Below are positions 51,299 to 59,922 of a DNA stretch of 64,000 nucleotides, piece by piece. A model generated the notes under the pieces. The model had not been told where the DNA came from. It saw nothing but the letters and a program-made list of their open reading frames with translations, and made no database searches. A program made the translations under genes and the position numbers. Origin of the DNA: Paenibacillus elgii NBRC 100335 (lineage in GTDB: Bacteria; Bacillota; Bacilli; Paenibacillales; NBRC-103111); contig NZ_BIMB01000026.1 of assembly GCF_004000865.1 (NCBI RefSeq), forward strand, positions 32,057-96,056, read 5' to 3'. The first letter of the stretch is position 1. Each line of letters begins with the position of its first letter.

Positions 51299-51456
51299 TT
51301 GCTATTTTTCGGCTTCTTGAGCGCCTCCATTTGCTTTATTAGGGCGGTCATCTCTTTTTCCAGTCTTTCCATTTCCTTGAACATGGTCTTCATCTGTTTG
51401 TCCTCGGTCAACAATTTGGTAATTCCGTCGAACCAATCGGATTTGCTGATGCTCAT
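51295..51456 (-). CDS. 53-residue coiled-coil protein
   Basis: This short minus-strand ORF has ATG 51456 and stop TAG (51297-51295). It starts MSISKSDWFDGITKLL, and the rest is a heptad-rich amphipathic helix (FKEMERLEKEMTALIKQMEAL) with a basic end. The ribosome-binding site is modest (GGCAGG). Its stop overlaps that of the plus-strand neighbour in CTAG. Function unknown; a spore-coat or assembly adaptor is possible but unsupported. Confidence 0.6.
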   Translation of the reverse strand: MSISKSDWFDGITKLLTEDKQMKTMFKEMERLEKEMTALIKQMEALKKPKNSN

Positions 51457-51585
51457 CTGTCCAGCCTGCCTTTCCGCATTCTTTTTCTATATCGTACGAA
51501 AAAAAGCGGGGCAGGTGTGTGTTCCGGACTCGAAAAGGAGAAAAAGGCTGATGCCATACGGCTCAGCTTTTTGTCATTCCACCAG

Positions 51586-52797
51586 TTAATCGACAAGCAG
51601 CTCGGGGAGCCACCGCCGCATATGGTTTGCGATCTCCTCCCGTATGCTGCGCACGCCGGGAAGCTCCGCTTCCGAGGCCTGGCTTAACGGAATGACCAGG
51701 TATCCCCGCCAAGCCTGAAACCGGACATAGGTCGGCAGAAACCGAACTCCGCCGATCACGACGGCCGCTTTGCCGCCAGACGCTCCGATAGGCTTCCTCA
51801 GCTCCGCCTTCAAAATTCCGCCAATCCGCACGTGCGGACCGGGCTTTTTTTGCGCGGCTAGGAAATTGCCGAGGGAGTAAGCGACGAGCGTTCTCCCGCC
51901 GTTTCCGTTATCGATCCATTCCAGCGGCTGGAGCACGTGCGGATGATGGCCGAGGATCACATCGGCTCCGGCGGCTGCGGCCAAACGGGCCCATTTTCGC
52001 TGCTGCTCCGACGGAAGCCGGATATATTCGGTTCCGAAATGAAGGCTCGCCACGACAGCGTCGGCTTGTTTCTTGGCCTCGGCGATTTCCTGCTGGAATG
52101 CGCGCTCCTGTTCGAGCAAATGCACCAAATAAGGCTTGCCCGGAGGTCGGGGAATTCCATTCGTCCCGTAAGTCCAAGCGACGAAAGCAAGCTTCAAGCC
52201 GTTGCGCTCCACGATCCGGAGACGCTGGCGGTCCGCTTCGGTCTCGCTTGCGCCCGCATATTCGACTCCAAGCCGTTTCCAATGCCGAATCGCCTGACGC
52301 ACCGCCTGTTCTCCGCGATCAAGCGTATGATTGTTCGCCATCGAGACGATATCGACTCCCGCGTCACGAAGAGCATCGGCTGCCTCGAACGGACTGTTGA
52401 AGGCCGGATAATCGGACAACCCAAGCGCGGTTCCGCCGGTAATGCTCTCCTGATTGGCGAACGTGACGTCGGCCCCCTCCAAATGCGGCCGTACCGCCTC
52501 GAAGACGGGGTTGAAATCGTAGCTGCGCTGTGTCCGTGCGTCCTCGTAGATCGTACGGTGAATGAGTACGTCGCCGACGGCGGCCAAAGTGACCCGGCGT
52601 TCCGCAGGGGCAGCCGGTTCGGAAGAAGACAGTGGGCGAGGTGCAGGCGCGGGTGTGGGAGTTGCCTTCGTGGCGTTCCCCGTCCGGGGTTCGCTTGGAG
52701 ACGGTGCTGGAGGCGCGGTACGCTCGGCCGCGGGAGAGCACGCGCCCGAGAGCAGCAGGATCAGAAGAACGGAATAACGGCAATATCGTTTGGTCAT
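51586..52797 (-). CDS. CapA/PgsA family lipoprotein
   Basis: This roughly 403-residue protein has a signal peptide with lipobox LLSGAC. A Pro/Ala/Ser/Thr-rich linker (about residues 20-62) follows, then the CapA metallophosphatase-fold domain: LAAVGDVLIHRTIYED, ADVTFANQESITGG, VSMANNHTLDRGE, VASLHFGTEYIRLPSEQQRKWAR and GADVILGHHPHVLQPLEW. Members are linked to poly-gamma-glutamate capsule synthesis, but no pgsB/C genes are present, so the role is open. ATG 52797 has GGAGG 8 nt upstream. Confidence 0.9.
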   Translation of the reverse strand: MTKRYCRYSVLLILLLSGACSPAAERTAPPAPSPSEPRTGNATKATPTPAPAPRPLSSSEPAAPAERRVTLAAVGDVLIHRTIYEDARTQRSYDFNPVFEAVRPHLEGADVTFANQESITGGTALGLSDYPAFNSPFEAADALRDAGVDIVSMANNHTLDRGEQAVRQAIRHWKRLGVEYAGASETEADRQRLRIVERNGLKLAFVAWTYGTNGIPRPPGKPYLVHLLEQERAFQQEIAEAKKQADAVVASLHFGTEYIRLPSEQQRKWARLAAAAGADVILGHHPHVLQPLEWIDNGNGGRTLVAYSLGNFLAAQKKPGPHVRIGGILKAELRKPIGASGGKAAVVIGGVRFLPTYVRFQAWRGYLVIPLSQASEAELPGVRSIREEIANHMRRWLPELLVD

Positions 52798-52924
52798 CGC
52801 GCGGCCCTCCAGATCGCTTAATTCCAAGCTACTAGCTAATATTTGCGTACGGACTTGGAATTATAGACCCGTGTAGAAAAAGGAAAAGAACGGTGGGGCA
52901 ACGAGGCGAGGGGGAAAATAATGC

Positions 52925-52978
52925 GAAAAGGCCCGCGCCGCCCGGTTTCGTTCCGGTCAGTTTGCGAGCCTTTTTAAC
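52925..52978 (-). terminator. terminator after the aldose epimerase gene
   Basis: On the minus strand AAGGCTCGC pairs with GCGGGCCTT (G-T allowed), with inner CCGG pairing, and runs into TTTTCGC. Confidence 0.65.
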
Positions 52979-52992
52979 GTTTGATCATCTAG

Positions 52993-53946
52993 TTATTTGT
53001 AAGTAACCTCAAGCTTTACTTCCAGCTCCAGCGAGCCTCCCGGTTCGATGGCGCGGAAGCCGGTCACCTCGGCCGGTTGATCGATATTCGGCGCGTTGGT
53101 GACCCAAGTGTACGGCTCCAGGCAGATGAAATCCCGGGCTTCGCCCTTCGTATAAATGACCCATTGCTTGAACAGATCGGAACCGCTGTAGCGGATATCC
53201 GCCTTCGGGCCGGACAGCACGGCAAGGCAAGGGTAGTCCCCGATCTGGAACACGGTGTCCATATCATGGCCTTCCAGCACGTCGCCTTCGGGCAACTTCG
53301 CGTACCTGCCGCTAAGCGGCGCGATATGGCCGAGAGGCACGTTTGTTTCGTCCAGCTCCCAGAAGCCGCTCGTCGGCAGCTGCAGCGTCCAGTTCTCCGG
53401 CTCGCCGTCCAGCAAAAACCACGTATGGAGCCCGTAGCCGAACGGAGCGGACATTGGGCCGCGGTTGGTCGCTTTCAGCAGGTGACGGAGCGTGCTGCCC
53501 CGCAGCTCGTAAGCCACCTCAAGCTCCAACTCGTGCGGGAATTGATGCTGCACGTGTGCATCGTCGGTCAGACGAAAGACGGACGTGATGTAGAGGGCCC
53601 CGTCCTTTTCGCCGGTGGCAAGCACGGTCCAGGGCTGGCTCTTGATCACGCCGTGAATATGATTGCCCTGCGCATTGTTGATCTCGAATTGGTAGCTGCG
53701 CCCTTCGAACGTGAAGCGGCCATCGCGGATGCGGTTCGGCGGCATCAGAATCGGCGTGCCGTACTGAACCGGCTCGGCGGCCATCTCGGCCGGCGAGGCC
53801 GGGACGCGCAGCATTTCCCGCTCCAGCGTTTTGTCCCAAATGCTGTATACGTTGTTGCCGACGGACGGACAAATGCTGACGATCAGGTTGTCGTTTTCGA
53901 GTGTATAGGCGGGGGTTCCCTGCCAGTCGATCTGCTTAATTATCAT
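52993..53946 (-). CDS. aldose 1-epimerase family protein (GalM-like)
   Basis: This 317-residue beta-sandwich mutarotase has GTPILMPPNRIRDGRFTFEGRSYQF with the conserved Arg, NNAQGNHIHGVIKSQPW with the first catalytic His, and YGLHTWFLL with the second His. The Glu lies in FICLEPYTWVTNAPN. It interconverts alpha and beta anomers of hexoses. The frame runs to 54258, but ATG 53946 has AGGAGAG upstream and begins the domain. It is not in a Leloir operon. Confidence 0.9.
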   Translation of the reverse strand: MIIKQIDWQGTPAYTLENDNLIVSICPSVGNNVYSIWDKTLEREMLRVPASPAEMAAEPVQYGTPILMPPNRIRDGRFTFEGRSYQFEINNAQGNHIHGVIKSQPWTVLATGEKDGALYITSVFRLTDDAHVQHQFPHELELEVAYELRGSTLRHLLKATNRGPMSAPFGYGLHTWFLLDGEPENWTLQLPTSGFWELDETNVPLGHIAPLSGRYAKLPEGDVLEGHDMDTVFQIGDYPCLAVLSGPKADIRYSGSDLFKQWVIYTKGEARDFICLEPYTWVTNAPNIDQPAEVTGFRAIEPGGSLELEVKLEVTYK

Positions 53947-54044
53947 TCCGAAAGCTCTCCTTTGTCCGGTAAAATAGTCCGATCGTAAATCGCTTCCATT
54001 GTACCAGAGGAGCCGGGGACTGTCACCCGGGAAAATGGTTTGGA

Positions 54045-55013
54045 TCAGGCGCCGAAATCGAAATTCGGGTAGACGTACGGCACTTTGGCCGGCTCGGCTT
54101 TGGCGATTTTCTCGACCTTCAGCACCATGATGTCGGCATCGTTCAGCTTCGTCTTTTGAATCGTACCGGTGACCGTGACCCAGCTGTCGTCCGACAGCGT
54201 ATTGGCGCGGTCGTATTCGGCCAGTACCCCGAACGGGGCGGCGTCCGCGGAGCAGCATTGGATGGAGAAGCGCGCCACGACGAACTGGTTGCTCTTCATC
54301 TCCTCCTGCCGGTAGACGAAGCCGGTGAGCTGCAGCTTTTTGCCGACGAACCGGTCGAGATACAGATCGACGGACGTCAGCGTTTCGATGAACAAATCTT
54401 CTTTCACCGTAATCAAATCGGATTTGTAGAGCTGCTTCGCATATTTGGCGTATTGCTGGGTAAATTTATCCGCAGGAAAAAGCTCCCCATCCGCAGGCGT
54501 CGCCGCCTGGGTTCCGGGTGCTTGAACGCCTGGAGCAGCGGGGGCGGTATCCGTACCTGCGGCAGTCCCTGCCGGGGCGCTCGTGGTTCCGGTCTCCGCA
54601 CCGGCGGCTTCGCTGTCTTTTTTCACCGAGCTGGAACTGCTGAGGTTCATCCCTTTTTTGGCGGCAAGACTGCTGCCCATCGTGCTGTCGGGAAGCAGAA
54701 AGCCCAGCAGCAGCGGGAAGAAAAACAATCCGTACACGACGATGTTTTTGAACAGCGACCGCGATGGGGTGTGATCATGGTCGCAATCGCAGACGGCGGA
54801 TGCCCGGCCGCGCCAGGTGCGAAGAGCCAAGTAGAGCTGGTAGGCGGCGACGGCATACAGGGCGACGGCCGACCATTTGACGTAGTCGACCATACGGGGA
54901 GCTATGTACAGAAGGATGCCGTCGGTTTTGACCAAATAGGCGATGTAGACGGCGAAGCCGAGCAAAATAACGGTTTTCAAAGCATGATGCAGGCCCAATA
55001 CCCGAGAATTCAC
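54045..55013 (-). CDS. ycgQ: YcgQ-like TIGR03943/DUF1980 membrane protein
   Basis: This roughly 322-residue protein has two to three N-terminal helices, a Cys/His segment (VCDCDHDH), and a Ser/Ala/Pro-rich linker. The soluble domain has SIQCCSADAAPFGVLAEY and DDSWVTVTGTI, the DUF1980 signatures. It always pairs with a YcgR-type permease, as here 35 nt downstream of it. A GTG at 55013 with AGGAG 8 nt upstream is preferred to GTG 55022. Metal-related function is inferred from the Cys residues, the His-rich partner and the Zur-like box. Confidence 0.88.
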   Translation of the reverse strand: MNSRVLGLHHALKTVILLGFAVYIAYLVKTDGILLYIAPRMVDYVKWSAVALYAVAAYQLYLALRTWRGRASAVCDCDHDHTPSRSLFKNIVVYGLFFFPLLLGFLLPDSTMGSSLAAKKGMNLSSSSSVKKDSEAAGAETGTTSAPAGTAAGTDTAPAAPGVQAPGTQAATPADGELFPADKFTQQYAKYAKQLYKSDLITVKEDLFIETLTSVDLYLDRFVGKKLQLTGFVYRQEEMKSNQFVVARFSIQCCSADAAPFGVLAEYDRANTLSDDSWVTVTGTIQKTKLNDADIMVLKVEKIAKAEPAKVPYVYPNFDFGA

Positions 55014-55048
55014 GGCACACACTCCTTTTTGCCTTGTTGGATGTCAAA

Positions 55049-56206
55049 TCACATGAAGAAAAGCCGTTCGTACAGCAGCGATGCGGCGAGCACGACTATA
55101 ACGACCAGTGCGGACAGCAGAAGCACGAAGCGGGCGCGGAAGGCCGACAGCAGCATCAGCGTGCTTTTGATATCGAGCATCGGACCGAAGACGAGAAACG
55201 TCAGCAGCGAGCCGGTCGAGAAGGTTGCGGAAAACGACGAAGCGACAAAAGCGTCCGAGGTGGAGCAGAGCGACAAAACGTACCCGAGCCCCATCATGAA
55301 CAGATGGGAGGTAAAGTCGCCTTGGCCGATGGACACGAGGCTTTCGCGCGCGACGAACGTTTGAATGAGTGCGGTCAGAAACGCGCCGAAAATCAAATAT
55401 TTCCCCATGTCGAAAAACTCGTCCGAGGCGTGTCCGAGGACGCCGAGCAAACGGCTGCCTCGGCTGCGCCCATGCCCGTGGTCGTGCGCGTGGCTGTGAG
55501 CATGCGTATGCTCGTGATGGTGGGCATGGTCATGATGATGCTCATGGGAATGGCCATGCTCATGTGTATGCTCGTGCTCATGCGCGCTATGCTGGGCGCC
55601 GTGGCGCTCATGCAGGGTCTGGGGAGCGCCGTACCCGTTGGCGCTAAGCTCCGGCGCCGCCCCGCGGATCGGGTTACGCTTCACGAACCGGTATACGATG
55701 AGGCCGATCGCCGCCGCAACGACGAAGGCGAGCGCCATCCGGGAGTAAGCGATCTCCGGCCGCGTGCGGAATGCCATGAAGGTCGCCGCGTACACAACGG
55801 GATTGATAATCGGACCGGCGAGAATGAAGACGACGGCCACATAGACCGGCATTCCCTTCAGCACCAGCCGACGGATGACCGGTACCATGCCGCATTCGCA
55901 CAGCGGAAAAATAATGCCGACGACGCAGGCGAACAGAATGCCGAGCACCGGATTTTTCGGCATCAGCCGGCGGATCGTCTGCTCGGACACGAACATCTGC
56001 AGCAGTGCGGACACAAGCACGCCGAGCAGGACGAACGGCAGCGCTTCGAGGATAATACTGATGAATAGCGTCTTGAAATTTTGCATGCTGGCACTGCTTA
56101 AAAAGGACAAGTCCGGCGGCTGCTTTTGCGTATAAATGAGAACCAGCATCAGGATGCACAGCACGGCGAGAATGTTCGTAACCCACCGTTGGACGATTGT
56201 TTGCAA
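55049..56206 (-). CDS. ycgR: YcgR-like permease (DUF318/ArsP family) with His-rich loop
   Basis: This 385-residue membrane protein has two sets of four helices separated by a cytosolic loop (about residues 185-250) rich in His (HEHEHTHEHGHSHEHHHDH type). Family motifs: EALPFVLLGVLVSALLQMF, PLCECGMVPV, GPIINPVVYAATF and, in the second half, LCSTSDAFVASSF. It starts at TTG 56206 with AAGGAGA 9 nt upstream. It forms an operon with ycgQ. The Zur-like box just upstream suggests zinc-dependent repression. Confidence 0.9.
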   Translation of the reverse strand: MQTIVQRWVTNILAVLCILMLVLIYTQKQPPDLSFLSSASMQNFKTLFISIILEALPFVLLGVLVSALLQMFVSEQTIRRLMPKNPVLGILFACVVGIIFPLCECGMVPVIRRLVLKGMPVYVAVVFILAGPIINPVVYAATFMAFRTRPEIAYSRMALAFVVAAAIGLIVYRFVKRNPIRGAAPELSANGYGAPQTLHERHGAQHSAHEHEHTHEHGHSHEHHHDHAHHHEHTHAHSHAHDHGHGRSRGSRLLGVLGHASDEFFDMGKYLIFGAFLTALIQTFVARESLVSIGQGDFTSHLFMMGLGYVLSLCSTSDAFVASSFSATFSTGSLLTFLVFGPMLDIKSTLMLLSAFRARFVLLLSALVVIVVLAASLLYERLFFM

Positions 56207-56226
56207 GGGGCATGTCTCCTTATTAT

Positions 56227-56241
56227 TCGTAATTATTATTA
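56227..56241. promoter_or_regulatory. Zur-like box in front of ycgRQ
   Basis: TCGTAAT-T-ATTATTA matches 12 of the 14 fixed positions of the Bacillus Zur consensus TCGTAATNATTACGA. It overlaps a TATAAT on the minus strand, 21 nt upstream of the ycgR TTG. Confidence 0.55.
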
Positions 56242-56345
56242 TATAGTATGCTTTCCGATTCGTACATAGGACAAGTTTTTAGAGTTTATGAACGCTGAAA
56301 AAGCGTGTGGCCACGGCGTTTAACGCTCCTGTTTCGATTCCGAGG

Positions 56346-56374
56346 TTGACAAGGGGATGGTGTTTGGGTACAAT
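56346..56374 (+). promoter_or_regulatory. consensus sigma-A promoter of the trpS T-box leader
   Basis: TTGACA (56346-56351), 17-bp spacer, TACAAT (56369-56374). Confidence 0.9.
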
Positions 56375-56380
56375 GACGTC

Positions 56381-56677
56381 TAATAAGAGCGATGACGGGA
56401 ATAAGTAGTCGGCAGGCAAGCTCTGCAGAGAGCCGGTGGGTGGTGCGAACCGGCGGGCGGCAGCCGAACGAATGGGTCCCTGAGCTGAAGGTTGAACGTG
56501 CGCAGACGTACCCGGGCCCGGGAAAGCTTCGATTAGCGTTGCGCGTCAGTAGGCCGGTCCGGTTTCCTCCCCGTTACAGGAGGCTGAAGACCCGCGGGAT
56601 CTGTCTGGGACAGTACGTTGTGGGTAAATTAGGGTGGCACCACGGTCTCTCGTCCCTTGCGGCGGGAGACCTTTTTG
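56381..56677 (+). ncRNA. T-box leader (Trp) controlling trpS
   Basis: The leader contains a complex Stem I with a UGG (Trp) specifier at 56473-56475 in the GAACGAATGGGT context. It has the invariant T-box sequence AGGGTGGCACCACGG at 56631-56645 and a terminator (56644-56677) GGTCTC...GAGACC with TTTTT. Uncharged tRNA-Trp pairing with the T-box bulge should favour the antiterminator and turn on trpS. Confidence 0.95.
56644..56677 (+). terminator. T-box regulated terminator
   Basis: GGTCTC (56644-56649) pairs with GAGACC (56666-56671), GC-rich inside, followed by TTTTT. It overlaps the end of the T-box sequence, so the antiterminator is mutually exclusive with it. Confidence 0.9.
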
Positions 56678-56729
56678 TTTTTCTCGGGAAGCTTACAGGC
56701 GAGATAAGATAAAGGAGGCGGACTTGAAA

Positions 56730-57719
56730 ATGTCCAAATTGAGAGTATTGTCCGGCATGCAGCCCAGCGGTCAGCTGACGCTCGGCAACTATATCGGCGC
56801 ATTGAAAAATTACGTGAAGCTTCAACATACGCACGATTGTTATTTTATGGTGGTAGACCTGCACGCCGTCACGGTGCCACAGGAGCCGGAAAAGCTGAAG
56901 GATCAATCGGAGGCCGTCACTGCGCTCTACCTGGCGGCAGGCATTGATCCGAACGTGGCGACCGTGTTCCTGCAATCAACCGTCTCTGCGCATGCCGAGC
57001 TCGGCTGGCTGATGACGACGCTCACGTATATGGGCGAGCTGGAACGCATGACGCAGTTCAAAGACAAAGCTGCGGGCAAGGAATCTGTCGGAGCGGGCCT
57101 GTTTACTTATCCGTCGCTGATGGCCGCCGACATTTTGCTGTACGATACGGCTCTCGTCCCGGTCGGCGACGACCAGACGCAGCACTTGGAGCTGACGCGC
57201 GATCTGGCGCACCGCTTCAACCAGCGCTACGGGGACACGTTTGCGATTCCAAAAGGCTACTTCCCTGAAGTGGGCGCACGGATTATGTCGCTGGACGACG
57301 CGTCCAAGAAGATGAGCAAGAGCAGCCCGAACGCCGGCAGCTACATTGCGATGCTGGACGCCCCGGACGTCATCCGCAAAAAAATAAGCCGGGCCGTGAC
57401 CGACTCGGGGCGGGAAGTCAAATTCGACCCGCAAAACAAGCCGGAGGTCAGCAACTTGATCAGCATTTACGCCCAGTGTGCGGACAAAACGATTGCGGAG
57501 ATCGAAGCGCAGTACGAAGGGCAAGGCTACGGGCCGTTCAAGAAGGATTTGGCCGAAGCGGTCGTAGCTGCCTTGGAGCCAATCCAGCAGCGGTATGCGG
57601 AGATCCGCAGCTCGGGCGAGCTCTACGATATTTTGCGTCAAGGCAAAGTGCGCGCGGAAGCGCAAGCGGAGCAAATGCTGAAGCGGGTTAAAGAAAAAAT
57701 GGGCTACGTTGTTCTGTAG
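56730..57719 (+). CDS. trpS: tryptophanyl-tRNA synthetase
   Basis: This 329-residue class I synthetase charges tRNA-Trp. The HIGH-equivalent lies in SGMQPSGQLTLGNYIGAL and the KMSKS loop in ASKKMSKSSPNAG. The Trp/ATP-site segments GDDQTQHLELTRDLA and FTYPSLMAADILLY are also present. ATG 56730 follows AAAGGAGGCGG. The T-box with a UGG specifier confirms the amino acid specificity independently. Confidence 0.98.
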   Translation: MSKLRVLSGMQPSGQLTLGNYIGALKNYVKLQHTHDCYFMVVDLHAVTVPQEPEKLKDQSEAVTALYLAAGIDPNVATVFLQSTVSAHAELGWLMTTLTYMGELERMTQFKDKAAGKESVGAGLFTYPSLMAADILLYDTALVPVGDDQTQHLELTRDLAHRFNQRYGDTFAIPKGYFPEVGARIMSLDDASKKMSKSSPNAGSYIAMLDAPDVIRKKISRAVTDSGREVKFDPQNKPEVSNLISIYAQCADKTIAEIEAQYEGQGYGPFKKDLAEAVVAALEPIQQRYAEIRSSGELYDILRQGKVRAEAQAEQMLKRVKEKMGYVVL

Positions 57720-57731
57720 CCCATCCCCAGG

Positions 57732-57775
57732 GCTTGTCTGGACGAAACTTTCTTCGTCCCGGACAAGCTCTTTTA
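57732..57775. terminator. bidirectional terminator
   Basis: GCTTGTC...GGACGAA (from 57732) pairs with TTCGTCC...GACAAGC (to 57768), followed by CTCTTTT. It serves trpS and the convergent small membrane gene. Confidence 0.8.
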
Positions 57776-57949
57776 TTCGTTTCGTTTTCTCATTTTGGCT
57801 TTCACGATAAAGCCGGCTCCGATAAACAGCACCGACACCAAGCCGGACAGCGCCGCCAGCCAAGGCTTGCCCGTGGCCATGAAGAAGCTGATGCATGCGA
57901 GGAGCGCGGTGCCCCCGAAGGCAAAAAACAACCCTAATCCTTTCGTCAT
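57773..57949 (-). CDS. small membrane protein, possibly YlaF/DUF5325-like
   Basis: This 58-residue protein has two hydrophobic helices (GLFFAFGGTALLACISFFMATG and LAALSGLVSVLFIGAGFIV) and a basic KAKMRKRNE end. The terminal GAGFIVKAKMRKR pattern resembles the YlaF/DUF5325 family, a weak assignment. ATG 57949 is used; the longer frame to 58126 overlaps the SASP promoter region. The ribosome-binding site (AAGG, AGGTG) is distant, so the start is not certain. Confidence 0.6.
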   Translation of the reverse strand: MTKGLGLFFAFGGTALLACISFFMATGKPWLAALSGLVSVLFIGAGFIVKAKMRKRNE

Positions 57950-58097
57950 GACGAGTTCGCACCTGCCTTTCCGATAAAATTTGAAACTCCGATTGATTTT
58001 TTCAAAAGGGAGTATAAGTTCAGGCATACGACACATAATAAGCTTGCAAGCTTGCAAATACATCAAAGACATCATCCCGTTGAAAGGAGTGCTGAAC

Positions 58098-58325
58098 ATG
58101 GGTGCAGGACAATCCCGCAGCAGCAATCAATTAGTTGTACCTCAAGCAAACCAAGCTTTGGAGCAATTGAAGTACGAGGTTGCTCAAGAGCTGGGCATTC
58201 AAATTCCGCAAGACGGCTACTACGGTTACATGGCTTCCCGCGACACAGGCGCAATCGGTGGTCACATTACCCGCCGCTTGGTCCAAATCGCCGAGCAAGC
58301 CATCTCCGGCGGCGCAGTCCGCTAA
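58098..58325 (+). CDS. alpha/beta-type small acid-soluble spore protein (second copy)
   Basis: This 75-residue paralogue of the SASP at 50491 differs only at three internal positions (D/E, F/Y, T/S) and the last seven or eight residues (AISGGAVR versus QLAGKFTR). It contains the same GPR site region and RDTGAIGGHITRRL. ATG 58098 follows AAAGGAG. CATACGA upstream (about 58024-58030) is only a partial sigma-G -10. Confidence 0.97.
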   Translation: MGAGQSRSSNQLVVPQANQALEQLKYEVAQELGIQIPQDGYYGYMASRDTGAIGGHITRRLVQIAEQAISGGAVR

Positions 58326-58358
58326 CCGGGGGCTTGGGAACCAAGCTTCACGAATATA

Positions 58359-58388
58359 AGCTCAAGGAGAAATCCTTGAGCTTTTTTC
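58359..58388 (+). terminator. intrinsic terminator after the SASP
   Basis: AGCTCAAGGA pairs with TCCTTGAGCT around GAAA, followed by TTTTTT. Confidence 0.92.
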
Positions 58389-58423
58389 CATGGCAGCAAA
58401 AAAGAGGAGGATGAGCCCGCTTG

Positions 58424-59407
58424 TTAAGCGCCGCCCATCCGCAGCTTCTTTTCGAGCCGGGAATCGCTGACCCAGCCTACGTACGAATCGATCGGATTCA
58501 GCTTTTTGTCGAGCAGCAGCACCGCGACGAACGGATACTGCTTGCGGTGCCGGTAGCGCACGTCGGCCCAGCGCACCTCGTACCCCCAGGCATGCTCCTT
58601 CAGCTCGGCGCACGCATAGGAGCTAAAGTACAGGAAGCAAGCGACGTTCGGGTGAGCTTTAGAGGCCTCCACGGCAGGGTGGACGGCACAGGAAACCCGG
58701 TCGATCCAATTGATTTTGCGGTTCCTGAGCTCCCCGAGCTGGAACGAACCGTCCTGCTTCCGCTTCACGATCTGCCACTGGTGCAGATGGACCGTCGGGA
58801 TCAGCGTGTACCGGTCGCCAGGCTCGTAAGTCGGATCCTGCGGGCGCAGCCCCGACTCCAGCCGGTAATGGGTCCATGAACGCCATATATAATAGAGGGC
58901 GAGGAATGCGTATAATATAGGAAACAGAATTTCCGGACGCATCAGATGCACCGACCATATAAAAATAGCGAGCACGTGAGACGAGAAAATGACCGGGTCG
59001 AAAATGTGAATGATATTCCACGAGACCCATCGCTCTGAAATCGGGCGAAGCGCCTGGGTTCCATACGCATTAAACAAATCGGTGAATACGTGAAACGCAA
59101 CCGCGATAAACACCCACATCGTTATATGCCACATCGGCAAAGCGGGAAAAACAAGCCAGAGAATCCCGGAGATGAGCGCCGTCCAAAGCACCAAAGCAGG
59201 CAGCGAGTGGGATAAGCCACGGTGATTTTTAATGTAAGCGGCGTTACCTTTCAGCCGCAGCAGCGTATCGGCATCGGGTGCCTGTGAGCCGGCTACCGTT
59301 CCGATCAGTACGGCTGTCGAAACCATCGGATCTGCTGCCACAACCGGATCGATATATGCCAAGCCTGCCAGGCCGAGCCCGATCACCAGGTGTGTACCGG
59401 TGTCCAT
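58424..59407 (-). CDS. YfhP-like membrane-bound metal-dependent hydrolase (YdjM/DUF457)
   Basis: This 327-residue protein begins DTGTHLVIGLGLAGL. It has SQAPDADTLLRLKG and HRGLSHSLPALV (His/Asp metal ligands), and four to five helices up to about residue 175, with FHVFTDLFNAYGTQALRP. The C-terminal 130 residues are soluble (YTLIPTVHLHQWQIVKRK). YfhP in Bacillus has this layout, and its substrate is unknown. CAGGAGG precedes the ATG. Confidence 0.9.
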   Translation of the reverse strand: MDTGTHLVIGLGLAGLAYIDPVVAADPMVSTAVLIGTVAGSQAPDADTLLRLKGNAAYIKNHRGLSHSLPALVLWTALISGILWLVFPALPMWHITMWVFIAVAFHVFTDLFNAYGTQALRPISERWVSWNIIHIFDPVIFSSHVLAIFIWSVHLMRPEILFPILYAFLALYYIWRSWTHYRLESGLRPQDPTYEPGDRYTLIPTVHLHQWQIVKRKQDGSFQLGELRNRKINWIDRVSCAVHPAVEASKAHPNVACFLYFSSYACAELKEHAWGYEVRWADVRYRHRKQYPFVAVLLLDKKLNPIDSYVGWVSDSRLEKKLRMGGA

Positions 59408-59509
59408 GGACTAACCTCCTGAACGTCTAATTTTTCAATAGTCTACTCTAGCCCATTACTATTAGTGTATCATTTTCTTGTCCAAAATAAAGCAAAGGCT
59501 GTGAAAAAA

Positions 59510-59833
59510 ATGTGTATCGTTTTTGTCGAATACCGAATTGATGCGTCATATCGCCTCCCGTACTTAGAATGGTCTCAGCGGCTGCGCGATGATTTTCCCC
59601 AGGTGGAGCTGTACGAGGGAACGGATCAGCCGGGGCTGTTCGTGGAGCTGTGGAACGGGCTTAGCGACAAGCAATACCGGTTCATGCGGGCCGTCCGTAC
59701 CCGGAAGGACGAATACGCCGCAGAGCCGGGAGCGTGGGACGGAATCGATCCCGAACGTTGGGCGTCTCTCGGACAATGGGTGCCGGGCGGGTGCGCCAAA
59801 ATTCATATTTGGCAGTTCCAAAAAGTCAAATAG
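59510..59833 (+). CDS. hypothetical protein, possible ferredoxin-like fold
   Basis: This 107-residue protein starts at ATG 59510 (AAAGG upstream). MCIVFVEYRIDASYRLPYLEW is followed by FPQVELYEGTDQPGLFVELWNGL and a C-terminal GGCAKIHIWQFQ strand. The alternating strand-helix pattern resembles small dimeric alpha-beta-barrel proteins, but I cannot assign a family. It sits between yfhP and the multidrug exporter with its own short gaps. Confidence 0.7.
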   Translation: MCIVFVEYRIDASYRLPYLEWSQRLRDDFPQVELYEGTDQPGLFVELWNGLSDKQYRFMRAVRTRKDEYAAEPGAWDGIDPERWASLGQWVPGGCAKIHIWQFQKVK

Positions 59834-59922
59834 TCCATTCTATAAGGTAAACATATCCATGGCTTCTTCCTCCCGATCGCGGTACCCTTACAATAGTCTT
59901 CAATTGTGACGGAGGAAAATGG

